From positions 1 through 23,408 of the forward strand of contig DLHY01000100.1 of NCBI GenBank assembly GCA_002483445.1: a DNA stretch of 23,408 nucleotides. Direction: 5' to 3'. The notes under the pieces are model-generated. The model saw only the letters and a list, made by a program, of their open reading frames with translations, had not been told where the DNA came from and did not search any database. Numbering within the stretch: position 1 is the first letter of the stretch; each line of letters starts with the position of its first letter. The stretch is from Blastocatellia bacterium UBA7656 (GTDB lineage Bacteria; Acidobacteriota; Blastocatellia; UBA7656). Below, piece by piece: positions 14,177 through 23,164 of this stretch. The position numbers were made by a program, and so were the translations under genes.

Positions 14177-15400
14177 ATGCAATTGAAACTTGCTTGTCGA
14201 AACATATTTCGCAATCGTCGCAGGACGACTCTGACTCTGCTGGCGATAAGCTTCGGCTGCGCGTCGTTGATAATCAACGGCGGAATAATCTATTTCATCT
14301 TTCGCGGGCTTCGTGAAGACGCGATTCACGGGCGCTACGGACACGTTCAAATCTACAAGCGCGGCTACATCGAAAAACATCAGGCGCAGCCGTTCGATCA
14401 CATGATCTCCAACGCCGAATTCGAAGAGATAAAACTCATGCTCGGCGGCCTGTCGCACGTCGAGGAAGCGACCGGGCGACTCGAATTCGCCGGGCTTATG
14501 AGCTATGGCGGGAAGAATGTTTCGTTCCTCGGCTACGGGGTGGAGGCAGACAAGGACACGCGATTCAACACGATGCTTTCGATAGTCGAAGGCGAAGGGC
14601 TTTCTGCTCAGGAGCCGCGCGGGGTGATTCTGGGCAAGGGGCTGGCCGCGCGACTGCAAATCCGCGCGGGCGATTTCGCCACGCTTCTGATGAACACCCA
14701 CGACGGAGATTACAACGCAGTCGATGTCCGGGTGAGAGGAATATTCGAAGGAGGCTTGAAGGAGTTCGACGACTGGGTGATGAAAATTCCGCTGGAAAAA
14801 GCGCAGGAACTTCTGGCCCTGAACGAAATCCAGAGTGTCGTGGTATTGCTCGATAAAACGGAGAATACCGAAGCGGCCAAAGAGCTTCTGCTCGATGCAG
14901 TCGCCCGTCGAAATCTCGATCTGGAGATGACCACCTGGCCTGAGCACGCTCTTTTTTACAATCAGGTGGTCAGCATGTTCGGCAAGGAATTGGATGTCGT
15001 AAAAGTGATAATTTCGATCATCGTCATCCTGAGCATAATCAACTCGCTTACGATGTCGATCTATGAAAGAACCAGAGAGATCGGAGCGATCATGGCGATA
15101 GGCGCTCCGAGGTCGAAGGTGCTGAGGATGTTCGTGCTCGAAGGGCTCGTGTTCGGAGTCATCGGCGGACTGATCGGAGTTGTGGCGGGGATAGGGATCG
15201 GCTCGGTGATTTCATACATAGGCATCCCGATGCCTCCGCCTCCCGCTTCGACTCGCCCGTTTATCGCCCAGGTGGACATAATCCCGGCGGTCGTTTTCTC
15301 ATCGTTCCTCATTGCCGTTTCTTCATCCGTGCTGGCTTCCATCTATCCGGCTTACAGAGCCTCAAGACTTCGCATCGTCGATGCTCTGCGCTATGTCTGA
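14177..15400 (+). CDS. FtsX/LolC-type ABC transporter permease
   Basis: The protein has 407 residues. I chose ATG 14177 because GGTGA (14167-14171) lies 5 nt upstream; GTG 14168, overlapping the ATPase stop, is the alternative. One membrane segment follows the basic start (LACRNIFRNRRRTTLTLLAISFG). A long extracytoplasmic domain (about 45-270) and three C-terminal membrane segments (VVKVIISIIVILSIINSL; GLVFGVIGGLIGVVAGIGIG; IIPAVVFSSFLIAVSSSVL) complete the MacB/LolC-E layout. It forms a transporter with the ATPase at 13431. Confidence 0.9.
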   Translation: MQLKLACRNIFRNRRRTTLTLLAISFGCASLIINGGIIYFIFRGLREDAIHGRYGHVQIYKRGYIEKHQAQPFDHMISNAEFEEIKLMLGGLSHVEEATGRLEFAGLMSYGGKNVSFLGYGVEADKDTRFNTMLSIVEGEGLSAQEPRGVILGKGLAARLQIRAGDFATLLMNTHDGDYNAVDVRVRGIFEGGLKEFDDWVMKIPLEKAQELLALNEIQSVVVLLDKTENTEAAKELLLDAVARRNLDLEMTTWPEHALFYNQVVSMFGKELDVVKVIISIIVILSIINSLTMSIYERTREIGAIMAIGAPRSKVLRMFVLEGLVFGVIGGLIGVVAGIGIGSVISYIGIPMPPPPASTRPFIAQVDIIPAVVFSSFLIAVSSSVLASIYPAYRASRLRIVDALRYV

Positions 15401-15410
15401 AGGAGGAGCT

Positions 15411-16145
15411 ATGAAAGCGTTAGTGATATTACTGAGTTTGATTTCGATGCTGTCTTTTCAACAATCGAGCGATACCGCCGAGAGCATAATCGAGAAGGCG
15501 GACTATCACCTCAGCCCCGACAAAGATTTTTCGATGCTGGTCTCGGCCACAGACCGCGAGCCGGGCAAGGCTGAAAAGACTACTAAATTCCGTATGCTTG
15601 CCAAAGGCAGAGACCATACTCTCTTGATGACCCTTTCGCCTGAGAGCAAGCGCGGCAGAAACCTGCTCTACAACGCGCTCGATCTGTGTGTCTATCTTCC
15701 GAGCGTGCGAAGACCTTTCAAAATATCCTTGCAGGAACGGCTCACCGGCGAAGCGTCGAACTCCGACCTTGCGAGAACGAGTTTTTCACGCGACTACGAA
15801 GCGAAGCTCGCGGGCGTGGAAGAGGTGGGCGAGAGACGATGCTACAAGCTCGATCTTGCGGGGAGAAGCGCGGACGCGCCTTACAGCAGGGCTGTCTTAT
15901 GGGTCGAGGTCGGAACTTTCCTGCCGTTGAAGATCGAGTATTACGCCCTTTCGGGGCGATTGCTCAAAGAGTGCTTCTATGATGATTTTCGAATGATGCT
16001 TGGCGTTCTCCGCCCGACCCGCCTGACTCTCAAGAGCGCAGTGAGCGCGGGCAGCGTCACCATACTTCAATACAGCGACTGGAAAGAAGAGCCGCTGAAC
16101 GCGAAGTTTTTCGACAAGAGCTACATCGACAAAATGAAATACTGA
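15411..16145 (+). CDS. LolA-like outer-membrane lipoprotein-sorting protein
   Basis: The protein has 244 residues, starting at ATG 15411 with AAGGAGGAG just upstream. A short signal peptide (ALVILLSLISMLSFQ) implies a periplasmic location; no lipobox Cys is present. The body matches the outer-membrane lipoprotein-sorting family: ESIIEKADYHLSPDKDFSML, LLYNALDLCVYLPSVRRPFKIS, CYKLDLAG, and a late DWKEEPLNAKFFDKSYIDKM. The fold is expected to be a half-barrel that carries a lipidic ligand. With the preceding ABC pair it forms a Lol-like trafficking route. Similar proteins occur in aryl-polyene clusters. Confidence 0.85.
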   Translation: MKALVILLSLISMLSFQQSSDTAESIIEKADYHLSPDKDFSMLVSATDREPGKAEKTTKFRMLAKGRDHTLLMTLSPESKRGRNLLYNALDLCVYLPSVRRPFKISLQERLTGEASNSDLARTSFSRDYEAKLAGVEEVGERRCYKLDLAGRSADAPYSRAVLWVEVGTFLPLKIEYYALSGRLLKECFYDDFRMMLGVLRPTRLTLKSAVSAGSVTILQYSDWKEEPLNAKFFDKSYIDKMKY

Positions 16146-16160
16146 TTCGGAGCGATGGCG

Positions 16161-17090
16161 ATGAAAAACAGGAATTTTTTCGCGCGAAAGAACATAGCCG
16201 ACAGTTTGTTTTCACTCGGCATAATCGGGCTGTTCATGCTCGGCGGATGGTTTGCGACAGCCTATCTGATCGGCATCGTGCGTCAATCATTCAACTATGC
16301 TGGACAGCCGCCCGCAATCGTCGGATTGAGAGATGCGGATGTTTCGCTTCCGCAGGCGACTTTGATTTCAGAAAAAGATCGCGCCGAGATGATCTTCATT
16401 CCTGCGGGCAAATTCAGGATGGGAACCAACGGCGGATACGCCGATGAGAAGCCTGAGCATGAACTCTTCATCGAAGGGTTTTACATTTACAAATACGAAG
16501 TGACCGTCGGGCAGTACAGGAAATTCCTTGAAGACCCGGCAGGCAAAGGCCACGAACCTGATCCGCCTTACGGGCAGTATATGCCTTCGGATTATTTCAC
16601 TAATCCAAAATATGAAAACTATCCGGTCATCAATGTGAGTTTCGAGGACGCTACGGCCTATTGTCGGTGGGCGAGGACGCGGCTGCCGACTGAAGCGGAA
16701 TGGGAAAAAGCCGCGCGAGGAATCGAGGGACTCACTTACCCGTGGGGCGCGGCCTGGGATGAAAAGAAAGCCAACTGGGATGACGAAAGCCTTGAGTTTC
16801 AATCAGATGGATTTCGATTCACGGCTCCGGTCGGGAGCTTCCCTGCCGGAGCGAGTCCCTACGGACTGCTCGATATGGCGGGCAACGTCTGGGAGTGGGT
16901 CGATAGCTGGTATCAGCCGTATCCGGGCAACGACACGCGCGACGCCGATTATGGTCGCGCTTACAAAGTCGTTCGTGGCGGTAGCTGGCTCAGATATCCG
17001 ACAGGATTGACAACGACGGCAAGAGACACTTGCGCGCCTAACTTGCGCTACGACTCGATAGGCTTCCGCTGCGTCGCCGACCGACGGTAG
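16161..17090 (+). CDS. Membrane-anchored SUMF1/FGE-sulfatase-domain protein without catalytic cysteines
   Basis: The protein has 309 residues. GGAG at 16149-16152 fits ATG 16161 better than ATG 16155. One membrane segment (LFSLGIIGLFMLGGWFATAYLIG) precedes a SUMF1 domain: MIFIPAGKFRMGT, YEVTVGQYRKFL, PVINVSFEDATAYCRWA, RLPTEAEWEKAARG, GNVWEWVDSW, VVRGGSWLRY and GFRCV. Formylglycine-generating enzymes have two active-site cysteines just after the RGGS motif; here that stretch is WLRYPTG with none. It is therefore unlikely to make formylglycine. It could be another SUMF1-type oxidase, a binding module or a scaffold in the envelope. Confidence 0.9.
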   Translation: MKNRNFFARKNIADSLFSLGIIGLFMLGGWFATAYLIGIVRQSFNYAGQPPAIVGLRDADVSLPQATLISEKDRAEMIFIPAGKFRMGTNGGYADEKPEHELFIEGFYIYKYEVTVGQYRKFLEDPAGKGHEPDPPYGQYMPSDYFTNPKYENYPVINVSFEDATAYCRWARTRLPTEAEWEKAARGIEGLTYPWGAAWDEKKANWDDESLEFQSDGFRFTAPVGSFPAGASPYGLLDMAGNVWEWVDSWYQPYPGNDTRDADYGRAYKVVRGGSWLRYPTGLTTTARDTCAPNLRYDSIGFRCVADRR

Positions 17091-17102
17091 AAGAGCGATT
17101 TT

Positions 17103-17900
17103 ATGAGGCGATTTCATCTGATAGAACTGCATGAGCAAAGATGGATGCCCGCGTGGCTTCGCAGAGGTTTCGTTGAAACGCTCGGCGCGGTTTTCAAACT
17201 CATCGGGGTCTATCGCAACGTCGCGCCGATGTACGCCGAATGGATAAGAGAATTGGGCGGTAGCGAAGTGCTCGACCTCGCAAGCGGAGCAGCCGGGCCG
17301 ACTGAAGAACTCCTGCTCGCTCTTCGCAAGGAAGGGATCGAGCCGCCCGTATTTTGCCTCAGCGACATCTTTCCGGTGAAAGAGGATTTCCGTCTGGCGA
17401 TGCTCGCTAATCCACATCACATTTTTTACATCGAAGAATCCGTCGATGCTCTCAGCGTTCCGTCGCCTTACGGCCATGACCTGCGCCAGATCGTTTCCGC
17501 ATTTCATCACTTCAAACCCGAACAGGCGCGGTTGATCCTGCGCGACGCGGTAGAGCACAGCCGAGGTATATGCATACTTGAGCCGTTCGAGCGAAGCCCG
17601 CGTCATCTGGCGCTCGCTTTGATGGGCATATTTCCTGCCCTGATCGCTCCATTTTTCGCGCGCAGATGGCGGCTGTCCCATTTCATCGCCAGTTGGATCG
17701 TTCCGATCATCCCGCTGATGCTCGTCTTCGACGGCATAGTGAGCGTGCTGCGGATTTACACCAGAGAAGAAATCGACGAAATGATCGCTTCGGCGGGAGG
17801 AGAGAGTTTTCGCTGGAACATCGGTTCGACCGATTTTATGGGAGTGTTTCACACCACCTGCGTGTTCGGGCGGCGAAAGGCAGAGGCGAGCGAAAAATGA
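17103..17900 (+). CDS. SAM-dependent methyltransferase-like protein
   Basis: The protein has 265 residues. A class I methyltransferase motif I is visible (EVLDLASGAAGPTEELL, about 55-71), with an acidic residue after the next strand (FCLSDIFP) and a post-motif DLRQIVSAFHHF. A hydrophobic stretch (about 170-210, LALALMGIFPALIAPFF and IVPIIPLMLVFDGIVSVL) interrupts the usual end, suggesting membrane association. The stop overlaps the next ketosynthase start (ATGA at 17897-17900), so they are translationally coupled. The substrate is unknown. Confidence 0.72.
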   Translation: MRRFHLIELHEQRWMPAWLRRGFVETLGAVFKLIGVYRNVAPMYAEWIRELGGSEVLDLASGAAGPTEELLLALRKEGIEPPVFCLSDIFPVKEDFRLAMLANPHHIFYIEESVDALSVPSPYGHDLRQIVSAFHHFKPEQARLILRDAVEHSRGICILEPFERSPRHLALALMGIFPALIAPFFARRWRLSHFIASWIVPIIPLMLVFDGIVSVLRIYTREEIDEMIASAGGESFRWNIGSTDFMGVFHTTCVFGRRKAEASEK

Positions 17901-19111
17901 ACAACTGTCTCGAAGAGCGAATCGTGGTCACGGGTCTTGGAGTCGTCTCCTGTCTCGGCATAGGCGCCGAGGAATTCTGGGCCAACCTCGTCGCAGGCCG
18001 TTCGGGGCTGAGTGAAGTCACTTCCGTCAAAGGTGACCTGCCGATTCGCTTAGCCGGAGAGGTGAAAAACTTCGATGCAGTGAAAGTAACATCGCTCCCG
18101 GCATCGTCAGAGCTTGGCAGGACTTCGCAGTTTGCTGTGGCGGCGGCGCATCTGGCGATAGCAGACGCGGGGCTCGCAGGATTCGAGCGCGAACGCGCCG
18201 GGGTCATACTTGGCACGACCACCGGAGAGCAACAGGTTGTCGAAAGAGTCCTCGAAAGTTTGATTGAAGAAGAATGCGACGCGACGCTTATGGCTCAGAT
18301 GTCGGACGGAGTGATTGCAAACAACGTCGCTGATCTTTTCGGGCTGGGCGGCTACAGCGTCGTATTGCCCGCCGCCTGTTCAGGAGGAAATTTCGCCATA
18401 GCTTATGCCAGCGAATTGCTGCGCGCGGGCAGCGTAAGCCTTGCTCTTGCCGGAGGCGCGGATTGTTTGAGCAGACACTTCTTTTACGGATTCGCGCGAC
18501 TGGGCGCGCTCGCGCCGGAGAGGTGTCAGCCGTTCGACAAAAACAGGAAAGGAATAATTCCGGGCGAAGGGGCCGGGGTCATCGTTATGGAAACCATGAA
18601 GTCCGCTCTCGAACGCGGGGCGCGAATCTACTCCGAAGTTCTCGGCTATGGAATAAGCAGCGACGCTCATCACCCGGTAGCTCCCGACCCGCGGGCCAGA
18701 GGCGCTGTCGCAGCAATGAAGGACGCTCTCTTTTACGCGCACATACCCGCGCAGGAGATCGATTACATCAGCGCGCATGGGACAGGCACTCCCATCAATG
18801 ATCGCGTTGAGACTACAGCCATCAAGGAAGTTTTCGGCGAGCGGGCGCGGCGCGTGCCTGTAAGCTCGATCAAATCCATGATCGGCCATCCTTCCGGAGC
18901 GGCCAGCGCGCTCGAAGCCATCGTGTGCAATCTGGTGGTCGAGCGAGGAATGATACCGCCGACGATAAATTACGAAGAGCCTGACCCCGACTGCGATCTC
19001 GATTATGTTCCGAACGTCGCCCGAACGTCGGAGGTCGAAACGGCGATGAACAATTCGCAGGCGTTTTTGGGCAGCAACGCCTCCGTCATATTCGCAAAGG
19101 TGAAGCATTGA
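17897..19111 (+). CDS. Beta-ketoacyl synthase (KS-alpha 2)
   Basis: The protein has 404 residues from ATG 17897, which overlaps the preceding stop. The frame is open further upstream, but that is a shadow of the methyltransferase gene. The triad is complete: Cys in LPAACSGGNFA, His in SAHGTGTPIND, His in SMIGHPSGAAS. It shares motifs with the KS at 7958 along its length, including the DPDCDLDYVPN end, so the two are paralogs. It is paired with the CLF-like gene 1 bp downstream. Confidence 0.93.
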   Translation: MNNCLEERIVVTGLGVVSCLGIGAEEFWANLVAGRSGLSEVTSVKGDLPIRLAGEVKNFDAVKVTSLPASSELGRTSQFAVAAAHLAIADAGLAGFERERAGVILGTTTGEQQVVERVLESLIEEECDATLMAQMSDGVIANNVADLFGLGGYSVVLPAACSGGNFAIAYASELLRAGSVSLALAGGADCLSRHFFYGFARLGALAPERCQPFDKNRKGIIPGEGAGVIVMETMKSALERGARIYSEVLGYGISSDAHHPVAPDPRARGAVAAMKDALFYAHIPAQEIDYISAHGTGTPINDRVETTAIKEVFGERARRVPVSSIKSMIGHPSGAASALEAIVCNLVVERGMIPPTINYEEPDPDCDLDYVPNVARTSEVETAMNNSQAFLGSNASVIFAKVKH

Positions 19112-19112
19112 G

Positions 19113-20252
19113 ATGGGCAGGGTAATCACAGGCATTGGCGTCATCTCTCCGGCTGGTCTCGGCAAGGAAGTTTTCTGGGAATCGCTGTTGCGCACTGAAA
19201 AGTCGACTGGTGTTTCTGAGAACAGAGTTTCATACATCGGGGAATTCGACGAGCGAGCTTACATCGATTCGAAAACGATCAAGTACCTTCAGCGCGCCGA
19301 GAAGCTCTCTCTAATTTCATCTCATCTCGCTCTTTGCGATGCGGGGATCAATGCTCGCTCGATGGAAGGTATGCGCGCGGGGGTTGCGACAGGCTCGACT
19401 GCTGGCTGTCTCAGGGCGCTTGCGGCTTTCGACCGTCAGGTTCTTTGCGGAGAGGCGAGTTACATAGACCCGTCGCTTGTGCCTTCAGGGATTCTGAGTT
19501 CTCTGACCGGCAACGTCTCGATTCGAAATCGCATGAGCGGATTTCATGTGCCGGTCGCGGCAGGCGCGGCTTCGAGTCTGCAAGCGATTCACGTCGCCCT
19601 GACGTGGATGAAATCGGGTCGGATTGATGCGGCGCTTGCTGGCGGAGTCGAGGAGATAACCCATGAGCTTTATCTGAGCCTGCTTGCGAAAGAAAAAATT
19701 TCGGGCGCGACCGTCAGCCAGTTCGCCGAAGCCGCAGCCGTCGTGGTTCTTGAATCCCACGAGCAGTCCGCCGAACGAAAAGCCGAACCTTACGCGGAGT
19801 GCGCAGGGATGGGGTTCGCTTATTCGCCCGAAGGAGTCCGCGACAAGAACAATAGTGCAGCCGCTGCAGCCAGAGCCATCAGCGATGCGTGCATCGCTGC
19901 GGGCGTCAGACCTGAAGAGATCGATCTGGTGTGGGCGGGGAATCACGGGGGCGTGATCGGCAACGAGATCGAATTCTCTGCGATGAAACTTGTTCTGGGC
20001 AATCGCAGGAGACCGTTGCCGATCGCTTCTTTAGGCGCAGAAAGCCTCGGAGCATCAGGCGCGTTGCAAGTGGTCGCCTCGGCTTTATCGATCAAACGGT
20101 CGATGATCCCTCCGGCTACTGTGTGCGACTTCACAAACGCGGAATTCTTTTACGACTCTCCGCGTCAGGCGAATATCGAGCGAGTCCTTGTCAGTTCTTT
20201 TTCCGCGGAAGGCAATATGGGTTGCCTGATTCTGAAGAGAGCGCAGCGATAA
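19113..20252 (+). CDS. Chain-length-factor-like ketosynthase homolog (CLF 2)
   Basis: The protein has 379 residues with a KS fold (GRVITGIGVISPAGLG; LAGGVEEITHELYLSLL). The catalytic Cys position reads VAAGAASS, the first His region AGNHGGVIGNE lacks the HGTGT motif, and the second His is Glu (GAESLGASGAL). It is the likely non-catalytic partner of the KS at 17897. It is more diverged than CLF 1: the conserved GEG-containing loop is reduced to a short Ala-rich segment. Confidence 0.85.
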   Translation: MGRVITGIGVISPAGLGKEVFWESLLRTEKSTGVSENRVSYIGEFDERAYIDSKTIKYLQRAEKLSLISSHLALCDAGINARSMEGMRAGVATGSTAGCLRALAAFDRQVLCGEASYIDPSLVPSGILSSLTGNVSIRNRMSGFHVPVAAGAASSLQAIHVALTWMKSGRIDAALAGGVEEITHELYLSLLAKEKISGATVSQFAEAAAVVVLESHEQSAERKAEPYAECAGMGFAYSPEGVRDKNNSAAAAARAISDACIAAGVRPEEIDLVWAGNHGGVIGNEIEFSAMKLVLGNRRRPLPIASLGAESLGASGALQVVASALSIKRSMIPPATVCDFTNAEFFYDSPRQANIERVLVSSFSAEGNMGCLILKRAQR

Positions 20253-20276
20253 CACATCAAAAAAGGAGACCGGGCT

Positions 20277-22223
20277 ATGAGCAATGCCGGGCGGATTTTC
20301 AGAAGACATGCGAAGCGAATGACGGCAGCGTTATTGATCGTCATCTCGTACTGGTTTGCGAGGCTGCCTGTTTTATCTTCGGCAGAGCGCGAATCGCTGG
20401 CTGACAGGTTCCGTTTCGTCAGCGCGGAACTGCCGGAAGTCGGAGGGCCGCGCCGCAAAGTGCGACCCGTTCGCCGCGGCGTGGAAGGGATATCTGCATG
20501 GATTTCTTCAGTGGGCGCATCCATCGCTCTGAGCGATTTCGACGGGGACGGGCTGCCTAATGATTTATGCTACATCGATCCGAGGAGCGATCAGGTGATA
20601 ATCGCGCCCGCGCCCGGCACTCCCGCTCGCTACCGGCCCTTCGCTTTCGATCACGCGAAGATCGATTATGATCCGCGCACGATGGCTCCGATGGGCATCG
20701 CGCCAGGCGATCTGAACGAAGACGGGCTGATGGACATGCTCGTTGTTTATGCCGGTCGCACTCCTCTCGTATTCCTGCGCCGCGAAGGCTCGACTTCTCC
20801 GCTGTCGAATGATTCATTCTCAGTCCAGGAAGTCTATCCGCGCAACGAGGGCTGGAACAGTTCAGCCGCCACGCTTGCCGATCTGGACGGGGACGGTCAT
20901 CTCGACATCATCATCGGCAATTACTTCCAGGATGGCGCTCCTGTGCTGGATGCTACTGACGAGGGCGAGCAGGAAATGCAGGCTTCGATGTCCAGAGCTT
21001 CCAACGGCGGGAGCAACCGCGTGTTGAGATGGGAGAGCGCGAAGGCAGGCGAAAACCCTTCGGTAAGTTTCCGCGAAGTCGCGGGAGTGTTCGATGAAGA
21101 AGTCTCGCGCGGCTGGACTCTGGCGATAGGGGCCGCCGACTTGGATGGAGACCTGCTGCCTGAAATTTATTTCGCAAACGATTTCGGGCCTGATCGCCTA
21201 CTGCACAATCGCTCGAAGCCGGGAGAGATGCGCTTCGCGCTGATCGAAGGAAGAAAGAGTTTCACCACACCTTCGTCCAAAGTCCTCGGCAGGGATTCGT
21301 TCAAAGGCATGGGAGTCGATTTCGCAGACCTCAACGGCGATGGCTTCCTTGATATTTACGTCAGCAACATCGCTGATGAGTATGCCTTGCAGGAGAGTCA
21401 TTTCGTCTTCATCAGCACGGGCGAGATCGAGTTGATGAAGAAAGGCATCGCCCCCTACGTGGATCGAAGCGAAGAGATGGGGCTGTCGCGCAGCGGATGG
21501 GGATGGGATTGTCGCTTTGGAGATTTCGATAACGATTCGGTGATGGAGGCGATTCAGGCGACAGGGTTCGTGAAAGGAGAGGTAAGTCGCTGGCCGGAGT
21601 TTCACGAGCTTGCGATGGCCAATGATAATCTGATTCACAACCCGCGACTGTGGCCACGATTTCAGCCGGGCGACGACCTGAGTGGACACGGACACAATCC
21701 GTTCTTCGCGCGCGCTGCGGACGGGCGTTACTACGACATCGCCAGAGATATAGGCATCGGCGAATCGCAACTGGCCAGAGGCATCGCCACCGCCGACGTT
21801 GACGGCGACGGGCGACTGGATTTCGCCATCGCCAATCAGTGGGAGCCTTCTCGTTTTTATCACAACGAGAGCCGGACGACGGGCCGATTTTTGGAATTGA
21901 ATCTGCTGCTGCCTGTCGGCGGTCAGGAGAGCGCGATTACAAAAATCTTTGACGAATCTGATTCGCGCAACCTGCGCGGTCGGGCTGCGATAGGCGCTCG
22001 CGCGACTATCCTGCTGCCCGACGGCAGACGTCTGACGGCTGAAGTCGATGGCGGGAGCGGGCATTCAGGAAAGCGAAGCCCGCGTCTTCATTTCGGCCTC
22101 GGCCAGATTCCTGACGACATCGTTTTAAGAGTCGAATTGAACTGGCGCGACTCGCGCGGGCAGGCCAGGATGGCGACTGTCGAAACCGCTCCCGGCCTGC
22201 GCACTGTATTGCTTGGTTCATAA
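20277..22223 (+). CDS. FG-GAP/VCBS-repeat protein with ASPIC/UnbV domain (UnbV-like)
   Basis: The protein has 648 residues. An N-terminal membrane/signal segment (AALLIVISYWFARLPVL) indicates export. Calcium-binding-type repeats follow: DFDGDGLPND, DLNEDGLMD, DLDGDGHLD, DLDGDLLPE, DLNGDGFLD, DFDNDSVME and DVDGDGRLD. The C-terminal 90 residues match ASPIC/UnbV (GRAAIGARATILLPDGRR, DGGSGHSGKRSPRLHFGLG). The opening DFDGDGLPNDLCYIDPRSDQ and MAPMGIAPGDLNEDG are what I associate with enediyne-cluster UnbV proteins. Its function in enediyne assembly is unresolved. AAAGGAGA precedes the start. Confidence 0.9.
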   Translation: MSNAGRIFRRHAKRMTAALLIVISYWFARLPVLSSAERESLADRFRFVSAELPEVGGPRRKVRPVRRGVEGISAWISSVGASIALSDFDGDGLPNDLCYIDPRSDQVIIAPAPGTPARYRPFAFDHAKIDYDPRTMAPMGIAPGDLNEDGLMDMLVVYAGRTPLVFLRREGSTSPLSNDSFSVQEVYPRNEGWNSSAATLADLDGDGHLDIIIGNYFQDGAPVLDATDEGEQEMQASMSRASNGGSNRVLRWESAKAGENPSVSFREVAGVFDEEVSRGWTLAIGAADLDGDLLPEIYFANDFGPDRLLHNRSKPGEMRFALIEGRKSFTTPSSKVLGRDSFKGMGVDFADLNGDGFLDIYVSNIADEYALQESHFVFISTGEIELMKKGIAPYVDRSEEMGLSRSGWGWDCRFGDFDNDSVMEAIQATGFVKGEVSRWPEFHELAMANDNLIHNPRLWPRFQPGDDLSGHGHNPFFARAADGRYYDIARDIGIGESQLARGIATADVDGDGRLDFAIANQWEPSRFYHNESRTTGRFLELNLLLPVGGQESAITKIFDESDSRNLRGRAAIGARATILLPDGRRLTAEVDGGSGHSGKRSPRLHFGLGQIPDDIVLRVELNWRDSRGQARMATVETAPGLRTVLLGS

Positions 22224-22237
22224 GGGGGAGAGAAATA

Positions 22238-23164
22238 ATGACCAACGACATCATGCTTGAAAAAGCGAAGCGGCTCGGAGGGCTACGACGCTTCGCTATC
22301 GCGATAACCGTATTCAACATTCTGGGCCATACCGTTTTCGGCTTCGAACAGTCCTGGGCGCAGCCTGTGGTGGCTCTCATCACTGCTTACGCGGTGGAGA
22401 TACTACTTGAGTCAATCGATGCATGGGCGGTCGGGCGACGGCCCAATTTCATAGGCGGGCCGATGCGGATGGTGGAGTTTTTATTGTCGGCTCACATCAC
22501 AGGGCTTGCTGTCGGAATGCTGATTTATACCAATGATCGCTTGTGGCCTACTGTACTCGGGGTCGCGGTCGCCATCGGATCGAAGGCGATATTCCGCGCG
22601 CCTGTCGGAAGCAGGAGTTGTCATTTTCTCAATCCGTCGAATTTCGGAATCACCGTCGTGCTGCTGTTGTTTCCCTCGGTCGGCGCGGCTCCTCCTTATC
22701 ACTTCACTGAAGACCTCGGAGGCGCGGGAGACTGGATACTGCCGGGGTTGATAGTTGTGTCAGGAACTTTCATCAACTGGCGATTCACAGGTAAGCTGCC
22801 GTTGGTGGCGGGATGGCTCGGCGGATTCGCGTTGCAGGGAGTGATCAGAAGCGTGATATTCGACACGCCTGTGATCGCCTCGCTGCTTCCGATGACCGGG
22901 CTGGCCTTCATACTTTACACCTACTACATGGTGACTGATCCTGCCACCACTCCAAACGGAAAGACTGCACAGTTTGCATTCGGGGGAGCGGTCGCCGCCG
23001 CTTATGCGCTGCTGATGCTGTCTCATGTGGTGTTCGGTCTTTTCTTCGCGCTCACGATAGTGTCGGCGATAAGAGGGCTTGGGCTTTATATTCAGGCGGC
23101 GCTGACTCAAAGATCGGGCGTGGAGATACCATCTCAGGCAGCAGCTTCGATAAGCCAGCGATGA
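22238..23164 (+). CDS. UnbU-like membrane protein (RnfD/NqrB-related)
   Basis: The protein has 308 residues with about eight membrane segments. The opening RRFAIAITVFNILGHTVFGFEQSWAQPVVAL and SHITGLAVGMLIY-type core resemble UnbU of enediyne clusters, which is distantly related to RnfD/NqrB electron-transport subunits. The Rnf/Nqr-like block around FRAPVGSRSCHFLNPSNFGI and MVTDPATTP is visible; in RnfD/NqrB the corresponding Thr binds FMN covalently. A redox or transport role at the inner membrane is plausible but unproven. GGGGGAG-like sequence precedes the ATG, and the end overlaps the next gene by 4 bp. Confidence 0.87.
   Translation: MTNDIMLEKAKRLGGLRRFAIAITVFNILGHTVFGFEQSWAQPVVALITAYAVEILLESIDAWAVGRRPNFIGGPMRMVEFLLSAHITGLAVGMLIYTNDRLWPTVLGVAVAIGSKAIFRAPVGSRSCHFLNPSNFGITVVLLLFPSVGAAPPYHFTEDLGGAGDWILPGLIVVSGTFINWRFTGKLPLVAGWLGGFALQGVIRSVIFDTPVIASLLPMTGLAFILYTYYMVTDPATTPNGKTAQFAFGGAVAAAYALLMLSHVVFGLFFALTIVSAIRGLGLYIQAALTQRSGVEIPSQAAASISQR

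Noticed and set aside
16161..17090. Formylglycine-generating enzyme activating a sulfatase
   Set aside because: The catalytic cysteine region lacks Cys, and no sulfatase gene is present in the window.
22238..23164. Genuine RnfD subunit of an Rnf complex
   Set aside because: No other rnf genes are nearby; the N-terminal sequence and the UnbV-like neighbour fit UnbU better.
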